64,000 bases of DNA from Bradyrhizobium sp. CSA112 (GCF_029051645.1 NZ_JAACFS010000016.1:1-64000); one strand, 5' to 3'; positions 8,545-17,923 are shown, counted from the first letter of the stretch. The notes: generated by a model not told the origin, from the letters alone. Numbers and translations: made by a program.

Positions 8545-8573
8545 ATATCGCGATATATGATTATCGTCATATA
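8545..8573 (+). promoter_or_regulatory. Palindromic operator-like site upstream of the thiolase gene
   Basis: In an AT-rich island within very GC-rich DNA there is a perfect 12-base palindrome, atatcgcgatat (8545-8556). It overlaps a 20-base inverted repeat with arms tatatga and tcatata around six bases (8554-8573). The site ends about 30 bases before the thiolase ATG, where a repressor could block transcription. Symmetric A/T-rich sites of this kind fit MarR- or TetR-type regulators, but no regulator gene lies next to it. Confidence 0.5.
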
Positions 8574-8603
8574 ACAACCCGCGACCGAACAGGAGAACCT
8601 GTG

Positions 8604-9800
8604 ATGCCCGCAAGCCCCGATCCCGTCGTCATTCTTTCCGCCGCCCGCACGCCGCTTGGCCGGTTCATGGGCGAACTCTCCCCGTTCAGCGCGCACAAGC
8701 TCGGCGCCCACGTGATCGGCGCGGCGCTGCAGCGGGCGAAACTTGCGCCGGAACGTGTTGACGAGGTCTTCATGGGCAATGTGCTGCCGGCCGGACAGGG
8801 TCAGGCACCGGCCCGACAGGCCGCGCGCGGCGCCGGACTGCCGGATGCCACCGGCGCCACCACCGTCAACAAGGTCTGCGGCTCCGGCATGAAGGCAACC
8901 ATGCTGGCCCACGATATCATCAACGCGGGTTCCGCCGAGATCGTGCTGTCCGGCGGCATGGAGAGCATGTCGAACGCGCCCTATCTGCTGGCCAAGGCCC
9001 GCGGCGGCTATCGTGCCGGCCACGAGCGGATCATCGATCACATGATGATGGACGGGCTGGAAGATGCCTACGAGACCGGGCGCTCGATGGGCGACTTCGG
9101 CGAAGCCACCGCGGAAGCCTATCAATTCACCCGGAAGGACCAGGACGCCTACGCCATGGAGACGCTGACCCGCGCCCGCAAGGCGGTGGAAGGCGGCGCG
9201 TTCAAGGCTGAAATTGCGCCGATCACGCTACCTGAAAAAGCGGGGCCGCGGATCATCGCCAATGACGAGCATCCGCTCAAGGTGGACCCTGCCAAGATTC
9301 CCGGACTGAAGCCCGCGTTCCGCGCCAACGGCACCATCACGCCGGCCGCCTCCTCCGCGAATGCGGACGGCGCCGCAGCGCTCATTCTGGCCAAGCGCTC
9401 GCTCGCCAATCGCGACAGCCTGCCGGTGCTCGCCGAGATCAAGGGACACGCCACCCACAGCCAGGAGCCGCAATGGTTCACTACCGCGCCGATCCCCGCG
9501 ATCCGCAAACTACTCGACAAGGTCGGCTGGAGCACAGCCGACGTCGATCTGTTCGAGATCAACGAAGCGTTCGCGGTGGTGGCGATGGCGGCGCAGAAGG
9601 ATCTCGGCATCGCCAGAGAAAAACTCAATGTCAATGGCGGCGCCTGCGCGCTCGGCCACCCGATCGGCGCCACCGGCGCGCGGTTGATCGTAACGCTGTT
9701 GCATGCGCTGGAGGCGCGGAACCTGAAACGCGGCGTCGCCGCGCTCTGCATCGGCGGCGGTGAAGCAACCGCCATCGCGGTCGAGCGCGTCACGCGCTGA
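8604..9800 (+). CDS. Acetyl-CoA C-acyltransferase (thiolase)
   Basis: A 398-residue thiolase that condenses two acetyl-CoA molecules or cleaves 3-ketoacyl-CoA, in the cytoplasm. All three catalytic elements are present: Cys92 in VNKVCGSGM, His352 in ALGHPIGATG and Cys382 in ALCIGGGE. The ATG at 8604 has an aggaga ribosome site; upstream in-frame codons only extend into GC-rich non-conserved sequence. The biosynthetic or degradative sense cannot be told from sequence alone. It stands alone, with a palindromic operator-like site in front and a hairpin behind. Confidence 0.9.
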   Translation: MPASPDPVVILSAARTPLGRFMGELSPFSAHKLGAHVIGAALQRAKLAPERVDEVFMGNVLPAGQGQAPARQAARGAGLPDATGATTVNKVCGSGMKATMLAHDIINAGSAEIVLSGGMESMSNAPYLLAKARGGYRAGHERIIDHMMMDGLEDAYETGRSMGDFGEATAEAYQFTRKDQDAYAMETLTRARKAVEGGAFKAEIAPITLPEKAGPRIIANDEHPLKVDPAKIPGLKPAFRANGTITPAASSANADGAAALILAKRSLANRDSLPVLAEIKGHATHSQEPQWFTTAPIPAIRKLLDKVGWSTADVDLFEINEAFAVVAMAAQKDLGIAREKLNVNGGACALGHPIGATGARLIVTLLHALEARNLKRGVAALCIGGGEATAIAVERVTR

Positions 9801-9815
9801 CGATTGGAACGAGAT

Positions 9816-9849
9816 GCGAGCGGCGCCAGCGGTGTCGCTCGCCGCCTTT
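9816..9849 (+). terminator. Probable terminator of the thiolase gene
   Basis: Arms gcgagcg (9816-9822) and cgctcgc (9836-9842) can form a stem, which is followed by ccgccttttc. It lies 15 bases after the thiolase stop codon and before the convergent kinase gene, so it could serve as a terminator. The loop is long (13 bases) and the T run short. Confidence 0.4.
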
Positions 9850-9932
9850 TCTCAACCGATCATCTCGCAAACCCGCTCAACCGCCTGGCGCGTGCGCTCA
9901 GAAGGGCCAGAGAATGGCCGCGGCCTCGCGTG

Positions 9933-12248
9933 CTAGGCTCTCTTCGGGTGCAAGGTCACAACCGAGCGCATATCGGCCTGTACGCGCATGGCCTCATCGA
10001 TGACGGCCACCAGCGCCGTCTGGTCGAACGGCTTGGAAATGCGCGGTAGGTGCGTGAAGCCTGGAAGCTCGGCATATCCTGTGCAGAGCACTACCGGCGT
10101 GCCGGGACGCTCGGCAGCCACTACCTCGGCAAGCTGAAGCCCGTTCATTCCCGGCATGGCGTAATCGGTCACCACGATGTCGACCTTCGGCATTCGGGGC
10201 AGGAGCCGGACTGCCTCCTCGCCAGAGCGCGCCTCGATCACGGCATGGCCGAGATCATCGAGCATCGCAGCGATGCTGTCGAGAACAAGAAGGTCATCAT
10301 CGACGACCAGCACGGAGATGGGCCGACTGCGGGATGCGGAGCGCGACGGCTCGGCCGCATGGGGCACCGCCACCTTTTCGTCCTCACAGGCGGGCAGCCA
10401 GATCTCAGCCGTGGTCCCTTCGCCGATGTGGCTCTTCAGCAGCAGCACGCCTCCGGACTGTTCGGCTAGCCCTTTCACCATCGAGAGGCCGAGACCGGTT
10501 CCCTTGCCGACACCCTTGGTCGTAAAGAACGGCTCCTGCGCATGCTTCAGCGTCGCCTCATCCATGCCGCGTCCGGTGTCGCTCACCGAGAGCGCGACGT
10601 ATTGTCCCTCCGCAAGACCGTCGATGGCATGCTCTTCGCGCGCGGCGATGCTGATCACCCCGCCGCCCGCCGTTATCGCGTCCCGCGCATTGACGGCGAG
10701 GTTGAGGATCGCGAGCTCAAGCTGGTTGGCATCGACCTTCACATTTGCAAGTTCGATCGGAAAACGGGTCTCGACCCGGATGCCCGGATCAAACTTCAAG
10801 AGCGCTGCCATTCCGCGCACCAGCTCCGGGACATTCACGACGACGGGCCTGAGGTCCTGCTTGCGCGCGAATGCAAGCATGCGCTGGGTCAGCGAGGCGC
10901 CCCGGAGGGCCCCCTGGATCGCGTTGTCGAGGAGCCGGTGGATCCTGGGATCTTCCGGCTGGAGGCGTTTCTTCGCGAGTTCGAGGCTGCCCAGGATCAC
11001 GGCGAGTATGTTGTTGAAGTCGTGGGCCACGCCGCCGGTAAGCTGTCCGATTGTCTCCATCTTCTGCGACATCGCGAGCGCGTCGCGCGTGCGCTCCAGC
11101 GCTTCCTGGGCTCGGCGGCGTTCCGTCACGTCCCGAACGATCTTGGCGAAGCCTATGGTCTCGCCCCGCTCGTTCCGCACCACGCGAATAGTCGTCTCGG
11201 CCCAGAAGCGGTTGCCGTCCTTGCGAACACGCCAGCCTTCACCTGTCGACTTGCCTTCCCGCTTTGCCTCCAGAAGCATGGCATCAGGAATTCCGGAGTC
11301 GCGCTCCTCGTCGGTGTGAAGGATGGCGTAGTGCGTCCCGACGATCTCCTCGCCGTAGCCGATCAGCCGGCGCGCGCCGAGATTCCAGTTCGCCACCCGT
11401 CCCTCTGGGTCGAGCATGAAGATGGCGTGATCGGCCACCCCCTCCACCAGCAGCCGGAATCTCTCCTCGCTTCGCCTGAGCGCCTCGGCTTCGCGACCAG
11501 CTCGTTCTGCCGAGAACCGGTCATACACGGCCGCAGCAAGCCCCATGACAAGGACGACAATCGTGGTGCCAGCGATCAGGAACGCGAGGGGCGCTTGTCC
11601 CACCGAGCCGGGTGCTGCGCGGCCAAGGACGACATCCGCGGGAACGAAGGAGGAGCCCCGCATGGCTGCGTAGTGCATCCCGGAAATCGCCATGCCCATG
11701 ACGGCTCCCGCCGCTATGCGCTCGAGCACGCTCGTCATGTGAAAAGCGAGGCGCAGCGCTATGATGGACGCTCCGATCGCAATGGCGATGGAAAGCACGA
11801 CCCAAACGGGGTCATAGTGGATGGAAGCCGCCATCCGCATGGCGCTCATGCCGGTGTAGTGCATGCCGGAAATCGCGAGCCCCATTGCAATGCCGGAAAC
11901 GACGAGCGCGTTCGGCCGCCGACTTACGACGACGAACGCGGCTGCCGCGACCAGGATGGGAATGGCAAGCGAAAGGAGCGTGAGGAGCGGGTCGTAGGAA
12001 ATATCCACGCCGGGCAGGCTAAAGGCCAGCATGGCCACGAAATGCATGGACCAGATGCCGCCGCCCATGGCGACTGCCGCAGCCCCGAGCCAGCCCAGGC
12101 TGGCGGAACCTGAAGCGGCCCGCATGCGGGTCGCCAGATCCAGGGCCGTGTAGGAGGAAAGCGCGGCGATCAGGACCGACAGCGCGACGAGAACGGGGTC
12201 ATGGGAGCCTGGATGGTGATGCATTCCGTCGACGCGCGTTGAAAGCAT
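9933..12248 (-). CDS. MHYT-PAS hybrid sensor histidine kinase with C-terminal receiver
   Basis: A 771-residue membrane-bound hybrid kinase. The N-terminal 230 residues hold a seven-helix MHYT sensor with three variants of the motif (SMHFVAM, GMHYTGM, GMHYAAM), proposed to bind metal and sense oxygen, CO or NO. A PAS domain follows at about 265-385. Then come a phosphoacceptor H-box (VAHDFNNIL), an ATPase domain with DTGRGM and GTGLGLS, and a receiver (VLVVDDD, acceptor Asp in VVTDYAMPG). The ATG at 12248 is preferred over the one at 12278. The thiolase gene converges on it. With its receiver attached and no regulator beside it, its partner must lie elsewhere. Confidence 0.88.
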   Translation of the reverse strand: MLSTRVDGMHHHPGSHDPVLVALSVLIAALSSYTALDLATRMRAASGSASLGWLGAAAVAMGGGIWSMHFVAMLAFSLPGVDISYDPLLTLLSLAIPILVAAAAFVVVSRRPNALVVSGIAMGLAISGMHYTGMSAMRMAASIHYDPVWVVLSIAIAIGASIIALRLAFHMTSVLERIAAGAVMGMAISGMHYAAMRGSSFVPADVVLGRAAPGSVGQAPLAFLIAGTTIVVLVMGLAAAVYDRFSAERAGREAEALRRSEERFRLLVEGVADHAIFMLDPEGRVANWNLGARRLIGYGEEIVGTHYAILHTDEERDSGIPDAMLLEAKREGKSTGEGWRVRKDGNRFWAETTIRVVRNERGETIGFAKIVRDVTERRRAQEALERTRDALAMSQKMETIGQLTGGVAHDFNNILAVILGSLELAKKRLQPEDPRIHRLLDNAIQGALRGASLTQRMLAFARKQDLRPVVVNVPELVRGMAALLKFDPGIRVETRFPIELANVKVDANQLELAILNLAVNARDAITAGGGVISIAAREEHAIDGLAEGQYVALSVSDTGRGMDEATLKHAQEPFFTTKGVGKGTGLGLSMVKGLAEQSGGVLLLKSHIGEGTTAEIWLPACEDEKVAVPHAAEPSRSASRSRPISVLVVDDDLLVLDSIAAMLDDLGHAVIEARSGEEAVRLLPRMPKVDIVVTDYAMPGMNGLQLAEVVAAERPGTPVVLCTGYAELPGFTHLPRISKPFDQTALVAVIDEAMRVQADMRSVVTLHPKRA

Positions 12249-12278
12249 CTGAATAGCACCGTTTTTCCAACGGTGCAT

Positions 12279-12711
12279 TGTTCCGGTGCCGAATAGTTGA
12301 AGAGGCCAGGTTCGGCGAAGAGCTGGCCGGGCCGGGAGGGACCAAACCTCCGAATGGCGGAATCAAGATCCGCTGCATTATTCAACGATTTCAAGGGGCA
12401 TTTGGAAAATGCCAAAAGCGCCCTCTAGCAATTTCAATATGTTGGCAGTTGTTTCCAAGAAAAAAAGCGAGCCTTGCGGGGGCCGGTCAAACAACGCCGG
12501 CAGTCGGCCGCTCCGAGCCGATGCCCGCTTTGACTGCGAATCGATAAGCTCTTGCGTCATGCTTATCGGCGGTAGGCAACGAACGGCCGCTTTGCGCCCG
12601 CCCCATAGCGGACATTCGCCTGACGGCAGCTAAGCGCCAGCTCCGGCCGGAAAGGCCGGTGGAGTCACTTCCCAAGAGCAGACGTTCCCCCGAGGCGAGT
12701 TTCCCCCCGCG
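12279..12711. other. 433-base gene-free stretch
   Basis: No protein-like open frame is visible. It must hold the promoter of the minus-strand kinase. The part near 12578-12620 (ggccgctttgcgcccgcccc) resembles pieces of rhizobial interspersed repeats, but the match is only remembered and weak. Confidence 0.4.
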
Positions 12712-13215
12712 CTACTCGCCTATGCTGGAAAGCAATTCGTCGAGCTGCTCCAGCTGCTCCGGCAATGCGGCCGCCCCGCCCTGTAGTGCTTCCTCAAGCG
12801 CCTCCTTGGACGGATAGACTTCGTGGAAATTCAGCAGCGTCTTCCCGCCCTGGTCCTCGAAGGTCACGGTCGTGACCGCGCCCTCTTCACCCTCGTCGTT
12901 GGTCCAGACAATGCGCTCGTTCGGCACCACCTCGAGATACTTGCCGTAGAAGGCCATGGTGTCCGAACCGCCAGCGCCGAATTCCAGCCGATATTTGCCG
13001 CCGGTACGGACGTCCATATCGCACGATACGAGCGAAACGCCGGATGCCGATTTTGGCACCCACCAGCGCTGGAACAGCTCGGGCTGGCTCCACGCCCTGT
13101 AAACCGTGCTCGGCGGCGCATTGAATGTCCGCGTTACGACGAGTTCGCGATCCCCTCTGCGCTCGACTGACGTGCGGTTCTGCGCACCACCTGCACTGTT
13201 AACTTGCTGATTCAT
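12712..13215 (-). CDS. SRPBCC (AHSA1-like) family protein
   Basis: A 167-residue protein of the SRPBCC superfamily, AHSA1-like (Hsp90 activator C-terminal type). The family signature runs from VTRTFNAPPSTVYRAW (about residues 28-43) through WWVPK to the C-terminal helix LPEQLEQLDELL. The fold forms a hydrophobic ligand cavity. Function in bacteria is mostly unknown. It overlaps the upstream ArsR-type gene by 17 bases and must be co-transcribed and probably translationally coupled with it. This ArsR-SRPBCC pairing is widespread in rhizobia and points to a ligand-linked regulatory unit. Confidence 0.85.
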   Translation of the reverse strand: MNQQVNSAGGAQNRTSVERRGDRELVVTRTFNAPPSTVYRAWSQPELFQRWWVPKSASGVSLVSCDMDVRTGGKYRLEFGAGGSDTMAFYGKYLEVVPNERIVWTNDEGEEGAVTTVTFEDQGGKTLLNFHEVYPSKEALEEALQGGAAALPEQLEQLDELLSSIGE

Positions 13216-13555
13216 CGCTTCCCTCCTGCTTCATTTCGCTGATGATTTCGTCCAATGCTTCGAAGCGGGCCTCGAAGAGCTTGCGATGCGCCTCGATCCA
13301 CTCGGCCTCCGCCTTGAGGCCGCGTTTCCTAAGCTTGCAGGTTCTCACCCGTCCGACCTTCTGCGTGACGACGAGCCCCGCCCGCTCGAGAACCTGGACG
13401 TGCTTCTTCATGCCGGTCAGCGTCATCTGGAACTTATCTGCGAGACTGGTGATCGACGCGTCCCCTCGCCCAAGCTGATCGATGATCCCGCGGCGGGTCG
13501 CATCGGACAGCGCGGCGAACGAGAGATCGAGGGGAGGACTTACATACTGAACCAT
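13199..13555 (-). CDS. ArsR/SmtB-family winged-helix regulator
   Basis: A 118-residue DNA-binding protein. The winged helix is visible from FAALSDATRRGIIDQL (about 13-28) through LADKFQMTLTGMKKHVQVLE (about 38-57) to the wing VVTQKVGRVR. No metal-binding cysteine pair (ELCVCD type) is present, so it is not a metal sensor of the classic kind. It is the first gene of an operon with the SRPBCC gene. Its own start codon lies inside a perfect palindrome, which suggests self-repression. Confidence 0.85.
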   Translation of the reverse strand: MVQYVSPPLDLSFAALSDATRRGIIDQLGRGDASITSLADKFQMTLTGMKKHVQVLERAGLVVTQKVGRVRTCKLRKRGLKAEAEWIEAHRKLFEARFEALDEIISEMKQEGSDESAS

Positions 13556-13565
13556 ATAGTTCAGT
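13546..13565 (-). promoter_or_regulatory. Palindromic operator overlapping the ArsR-type start codon
   Basis: The arms actgaac (13546-13552) and gttcagt (13559-13565) are perfect reverse complements around catata, and the central cat is the start codon of the regulator on the minus strand. A dimeric winged-helix protein bound here would block initiation of its own operon. This location and the short arms are typical of autorepression. Confidence 0.6.
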
Positions 13566-13670
13566 GTCTAACCTGCTCGCGCAGGAAGCGCAAGCGTCCC
13601 CAACTTTCCCTGCCGTAGACCGGTCATTCGAGGTCATGCACCGCGGCGGCAGCAAAAATCGTCTGCTGCG

Positions 13671-14744
13671 GGTCGATTGCGTTGAAAAAGTCGACCAATA
13701 GGCCGTTCGTAACGATGCCAAGAGGCAGGCGCGCGCGGGCTCTACTGTGCCTTAGGCGGGCTGCAGGGCGGTGGCCGCCAGGAGGAACTCGTCTTGAGCA
13801 CCCAATGGGCCTCTCAGCCTGAGACGGTCGAGCCGCAGGATGCGCTTGAGGTGCGCGAAGAGCATTTCAATCTTCTTCCGTTCACGCCACGACGTCACGT
13901 AGGCATGGGTCTTGGCGATCTCGCGCACAACGTCTCGAGCCTTTTCGTGGATTGAACGTGGGACCTTGCGGGAGGGCATCTTCGGACAACACCGGGGCTT
14001 GAGTTCGCAAGCATCGCAGTCATGTTTGCTGGTCCGGTAGAGCAGCGTTGTCCCATCGTTCACAAGGGTGCCGGTGGAAGTCAGCACCTTGCCAGCTGGG
14101 CAGATGTAAACGTCGCTCTGTTGATCCGTAGGCGAAGTCTTCCCGAGAGAACGTCCCGTCGGCACGCCCTGATTTATCGAAGACCGGAATGTGCGCCTCG
14201 ATCGCTACAACGCGCTCGGGACGGAGCTCAAGGCGCTCTTCGGTACGCTCAATCATAGTGCGCGCCGCACCGACCTCGGCCTGCCGGACAACTTTCGCAG
14301 CAGATCGCAGTCCCGGAGCGGCCATCCCTATTCTTGGAGAAGGTCGAGTGGTCCGGCACCTCGCCCTCAAGACCGAGCCGACAGAACCACCGGTAAGCGA
14401 GGTTCAAGTGCACTTCCTCGCACAAGCGCCGTTCGGAGCGGATGCCGTAGCAGTAGCCAACTAACAGCATCCGCACGAGCAGGTCGGGATCAATCGAAGG
14501 CCGGCCAGTGCAGCTGTAGAATGGCTCCAGGTGCCGTCGGATGCCCGATAAATCCACGAACCGGTCGATCGATCTCAGCAGGTGGGTAACAGGAACGTGT
14601 CGCTCAAGGGAGAACTCGTAGAACAGCACCGCCTGATCAATCTGCCGCTGACCCATCATCGATTCGGCCCTCCCGCCCAACGGACGGAGTGAATCAGCGA
14701 AGCCGCTCGGCTTCAACGGCCGAGTTTTTCAACGCAATCTGCCA
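13671..14744 (-). mobile_element. Decayed IS1182-like insertion sequence
   Basis: The transposase remnant is bounded by inverted repeats at 13671-13696 and 14719-14744 that match at 22 of 26 positions. Their shared core is gattgcgttgaaaaa. The element is about 1.07 kb, shorter than a normal IS1182 member (about 1.6-1.8 kb), because the transposase has an internal deletion. I see no clear target-site duplication at these boundaries. It inserted between the ArsR operon and the PQQ-type gene and cannot move by itself. Confidence 0.8.
13752..14659 (-). pseudogene. IS1182-family transposase, frameshifted and internally deleted
   Basis: Three overlapping minus-strand reading frames together give an incomplete IS1182-type transposase. 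The N-terminal part (14659 down to about 14330) contains GRPSIDPDLLVRMLLVGYCY and SERRLCEEVHLNLAYRWFC. A middle piece (about 14280-14170) shows MIERTEERLELRPERVVA and VFDKSGRADGTFSREDF. The C-terminal piece (14165-13752) has KMPSRKVPRS and MLFAHLKRILRLDRLRLRGP. Between the first two pieces roughly 100 residues of the catalytic domain are missing, and the frame changes at least twice. The extreme C terminus is also altered. Confidence 0.85.
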
Positions 14745-14782
14745 ACAGGCGACATTGACTTGGCATCACGTCATCGCCGACA

Positions 14783-16417
14783 TCAGGGATTTCTGACTTC
14801 GAAGGCCAACAGGACGTTGCCGGGCAGACCACTCCATTGGGCGTAGCCGGAAGCTACGTAGAGCATCCCTTCCACGATCGTTGGACCAGGTCCGTCCATG
14901 GCGCCGCCGTTTGCCGAAACGCCATTCACCGTCGCGTAATTTCGCGCCGTGTCGATCTCCCAAAGCAGTCTGGCGTCGGCAGTGGCATAAGCACGTAGAT
15001 AGCCGCTGACCGCGCCAGAAAAAACAACACCGGGAATTACGGTGACTGCTGCGGAAAGCGCAGGGCTGCATTGGCTTCGATCACCACACGGGACCGGCGC
15101 CACCTGCCATGAGACTTTCCCGGTGGCAAGATCCAGCGCGAAAAGACCCCCGCCGGCAGCGGGGTCCAGACTCATCGTGCCGCCGGGAAGAAACCGAAGG
15201 TCGGAGTTAGCGACATACAGGCGCTTCTCGTCCACGGCGGAGCCCCACATGATGCCTCCCAACGGACCACCCTTACCGATCCGCGTTTGCCATAAGATCT
15301 TGCCTTCCTGGTCAGGATCCAGCGTATAGACCACACCGGATTTCTGCCCGACGGCCAACACACGCTGTCCGTTGCCCAAACTCACCAGGACGGGCGATTG
15401 GCCAAAATCGGAATCTGGCCCATGGTCTTCCGGACAGTTGGTCGGGTCCGCACCTAAACAACCCACAATATAGCTGTCGTTGGCCGTGACCTGCCGATGC
15501 CAGAGCATCCGGCCGGTCGCGAGATCAAACGCCAGGATGGCATCGCTGGTATCTGCCGCCGGGTTCGAATAGCTGTTCCCGGTCGCGACATAGAGCGCCT
15601 GACGCTGGACATCGATGGTCGGCGCCGACCAGACGGCTGCGCCGGACGGACCATACAGCTGCGTCCCGATGACATTCTGCTTTGTCGGGCGCGGTGCCTC
15701 AGGGATCGTGTACGCCTTCCATACCTGCCTGCCGGACGCGCTATCCAGCGCCACGACACTGCCTCGAAAGGTGCAGCATTGGTAGCTGGGTTGAGATCCA
15801 GTCGCTTCCTCGAATGACGAGACCGGCACATACAGCACGCCGGAATACAGGGTCGGCGCGCCGACGATCCGGGCAGCCGGATGATCCTCAACCTTGATCT
15901 TCCACAGCAACGCGCCCGTCGTCGCATTCACGGCGTAGGCATTGGCGCGCACATCGCCAAAAAACACCGCAAACTGATCCGTGCCGGAGATCGGACCAAC
16001 GCTGATCGCCGTTCGGACCACGGCCTCTGTTGCGAGCGTCCAGCGGGTGCATCCGCTCTTGGCATCAAGCGCGTAGACCTTGCGATCGCCACCTCCCACA
16101 AACAGTAGACCGCCAACAATGGTCGGCTGGGCATTGGCTGCAGACGCGCCCGGAAATCCGAACGCCCATTTCAGCTTCAACCGAGGCACCTGCTCCGGCG
16201 TCAGTCCGGCCATCGCTGCTGGTTGAAACCGGCTGTTGTTGATGTCTGCGCCCCAGCCGTTCCATTGTGGTCCGTCGAGCCGATGGGGAAACCCATCCGG
16301 ATTGTGCGCGCACTTGGAGATGTCGGTCGAGGCAGGCGAGGCTTGCTGCTGCGCGTGTGCCGCGAGCGGAAAAGCTACGATGCAAGCAATTATTGCAATG
16401 AGATCTCGCCGGCGCAT
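14783..16417 (-). CDS. Exported PQQ-type beta-propeller (quinoprotein-like) protein
   Basis: A 544-residue protein with a signal peptide (start RRRDLIAIIACIVAFPLAAHA). It carries repeated propeller blades of the type LDAKSGCTRWTL, VNATTGALLWKI, LDSASGRQVWKA and FDLATGRMLWHR. These tryptophan-docking repeats define PQQ-dependent alcohol dehydrogenases and related propellers. It resembles the polyvinyl-alcohol dehydrogenase group, but no CXXCH heme motif is present. It would act in the periplasm and hand electrons to a separate acceptor. The ATG at 16417 is chosen because it begins the signal peptide. Substrate unknown. Upstream on the same strand, about 200 bases away, is the TRAP operon end. 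Confidence 0.78.
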   Translation of the reverse strand: MRRRDLIAIIACIVAFPLAAHAQQQASPASTDISKCAHNPDGFPHRLDGPQWNGWGADINNSRFQPAAMAGLTPEQVPRLKLKWAFGFPGASAANAQPTIVGGLLFVGGGDRKVYALDAKSGCTRWTLATEAVVRTAISVGPISGTDQFAVFFGDVRANAYAVNATTGALLWKIKVEDHPAARIVGAPTLYSGVLYVPVSSFEEATGSQPSYQCCTFRGSVVALDSASGRQVWKAYTIPEAPRPTKQNVIGTQLYGPSGAAVWSAPTIDVQRQALYVATGNSYSNPAADTSDAILAFDLATGRMLWHRQVTANDSYIVGCLGADPTNCPEDHGPDSDFGQSPVLVSLGNGQRVLAVGQKSGVVYTLDPDQEGKILWQTRIGKGGPLGGIMWGSAVDEKRLYVANSDLRFLPGGTMSLDPAAGGGLFALDLATGKVSWQVAPVPCGDRSQCSPALSAAVTVIPGVVFSGAVSGYLRAYATADARLLWEIDTARNYATVNGVSANGGAMDGPGPTIVEGMLYVASGYAQWSGLPGNVLLAFEVRNP

Positions 16418-16477
16418 CGGTCCATGCCCCTGCTGTGTATCACACCATAGCGTAGAACCTTTAAGGGACACATCCAA

Positions 16478-16580
16478 GAGGTCGAATGTCCGCGTTGGGT
16501 CAAAAGCGACGGTTTGGCAGTCGGCCAATCACTTCCGGTCTACCCCTATCAACAAACATTCTCGGATGCCGACGGCATGT
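16478..16580. repeat. Interspersed repeat of the MSALGQKR type
   Basis: The bases gaatgtccgcgttgggtcaa and their continuation translate to MSALGQKRRFG. I recognise this phrase as the start of many spurious hypothetical proteins across Bradyrhizobiaceae, derived from a short repeated DNA element. It lies between the PQQ-type gene and the TRAP operon. I do not call it a gene. Confidence 0.5.
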
Positions 16581-16614
16581 CTCAAAGGTGTCACAAGTGG
16601 TCGTCCTTTCGATC

Positions 16615-17907
16615 TCATCGCAAATCGGAACCGAAGATCATATCAGGGACAAGCAAGACCACCGAGGGGACGAAGATCAGTATCAGGGTCACCACGGTGA
16701 CGGCGATCAAAAACGGCGTCGAGTCTCGGGTGTACTCGCTGATCGGACAACGCAGCACCTGGCAGGCGACGAACATGGCGGCGCCGACGGGCGGCGTGTA
16801 GTTTCCGATCGTGGCAGCAATAATGAACACGAGCCCGAAATGGACCGGATCAATCCCGTACTTCGTCACCAACGGAAGGAAGATAGGCGTCAGCATGATG
16901 ATGAGCACCGAGCCTTCCATGAAGGTGCCGGCGATCAGGATGAAGAGCACGATGAGCACCATTACAACGTGCGCGTTTTCCGTCACGCCCAGCATCCAAT
17001 CCGAAATCACCTCGGGTATTCGCTCGAACACGATGCCGTAACCAAAGATCGCGGAGAGCGCGAGCAGGAACATCACGGCCCCGACATCGACCAGGCTGCC
17101 TTCGATGGCTTCACGGAAACTCGCGAACGTCAGCATCCGGTAGGCGAAGAACCCCACCGCCACCGCATAGATGACCGCGAAGGCTCCAATCTCCGATGGC
17201 GTGAAGATGCCGTAACGCAATCCCGCCAACAGGAAGATGGGAAACAGGATGGCCCAGATGCCACCCCACGACGCCAGCAGGATTTCACGCGCAGTCGCCC
17301 GCGTCTCGCGTTCAGGCTCGTAGCCGCGGCGGCGCGCGGTGATGGCTATCGCAACGGCGAGAGCTGCCCACAGCATGAAGCCCGGAATAATGCCGGCGGC
17401 AAACAACCGTCCGATCGAGACCTGGCCGACCGTGCCATACAGTATGAATCCAATCCCGGGTGGAATGATTGGCGCCAGCAGAGAACCGTACGAAATCACG
17501 CCGGCCGCATAGCCGCGGGCATAGCCGCGCTTGAGCATATGCAAACCAATGATGCGGGCATTCATGGCGGCGTCGGCAATCGAGGACCCCGTCACCCCGC
17601 TCATCAGCGTCGAGAGTGCAATAGAGGTCTGCGCCAGGCTACCGTGCATTCTTCCTGTCAGTACCGTGGCGAGCTTGAGCAGGTTGGTCGTGATGCCGGA
17701 GTTGTTGAGAAAATTGCCGGCGAGGATAAACAGCGGAACCGCAAGCAGCGCGAAATTCTGCGTCTCGGTTACCGTTACCTGTATCGGGATTGTTGCCGGC
17801 AGTTCCGGATGCTGGATGAAGAACAGCGCGCCGGCAATTCCAATCGCGAAGGCAACTGGCATTCCGATCAGCATCAGTACCGTGAACGCAATGATTACGA
17901 TCAACAT
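16615..17907 (-). CDS. TRAP transporter large permease (DctM type)
   Basis: A 430-residue inner-membrane protein with about twelve hydrophobic segments, matching the TRAP large subunit that carries out Na+-driven uptake. Family signatures include MLIGMPVAFAIGIAGALFF near the N terminus, TSIALSTLMSGVTGSSIADA (about 90-115) and IPPGIGFILYG. Length is typical. It ends a three-gene operon (DctP, DctQ, DctM order). The substrate is a carboxylate-type solute judged from the family, but is not identified. Confidence 0.92.
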   Translation of the reverse strand: MLIVIIAFTVLMLIGMPVAFAIGIAGALFFIQHPELPATIPIQVTVTETQNFALLAVPLFILAGNFLNNSGITTNLLKLATVLTGRMHGSLAQTSIALSTLMSGVTGSSIADAAMNARIIGLHMLKRGYARGYAAGVISYGSLLAPIIPPGIGFILYGTVGQVSIGRLFAAGIIPGFMLWAALAVAIAITARRRGYEPERETRATAREILLASWGGIWAILFPIFLLAGLRYGIFTPSEIGAFAVIYAVAVGFFAYRMLTFASFREAIEGSLVDVGAVMFLLALSAIFGYGIVFERIPEVISDWMLGVTENAHVVMVLIVLFILIAGTFMEGSVLIIMLTPIFLPLVTKYGIDPVHFGLVFIIAATIGNYTPPVGAAMFVACQVLRCPISEYTRDSTPFLIAVTVVTLILIFVPSVVLLVPDMIFGSDLR

Positions 17908-17923
17908 GGCTATGCGCGTCGGA

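Noticed and set aside
10177..12113. Long plus-strand open frames (up to 523 codons) opposite the hybrid kinase
   Set aside because: They are antisense to a gene with clear domains, have no ribosome site, and their translations show no family resemblance; high GC keeps stop codons rare.
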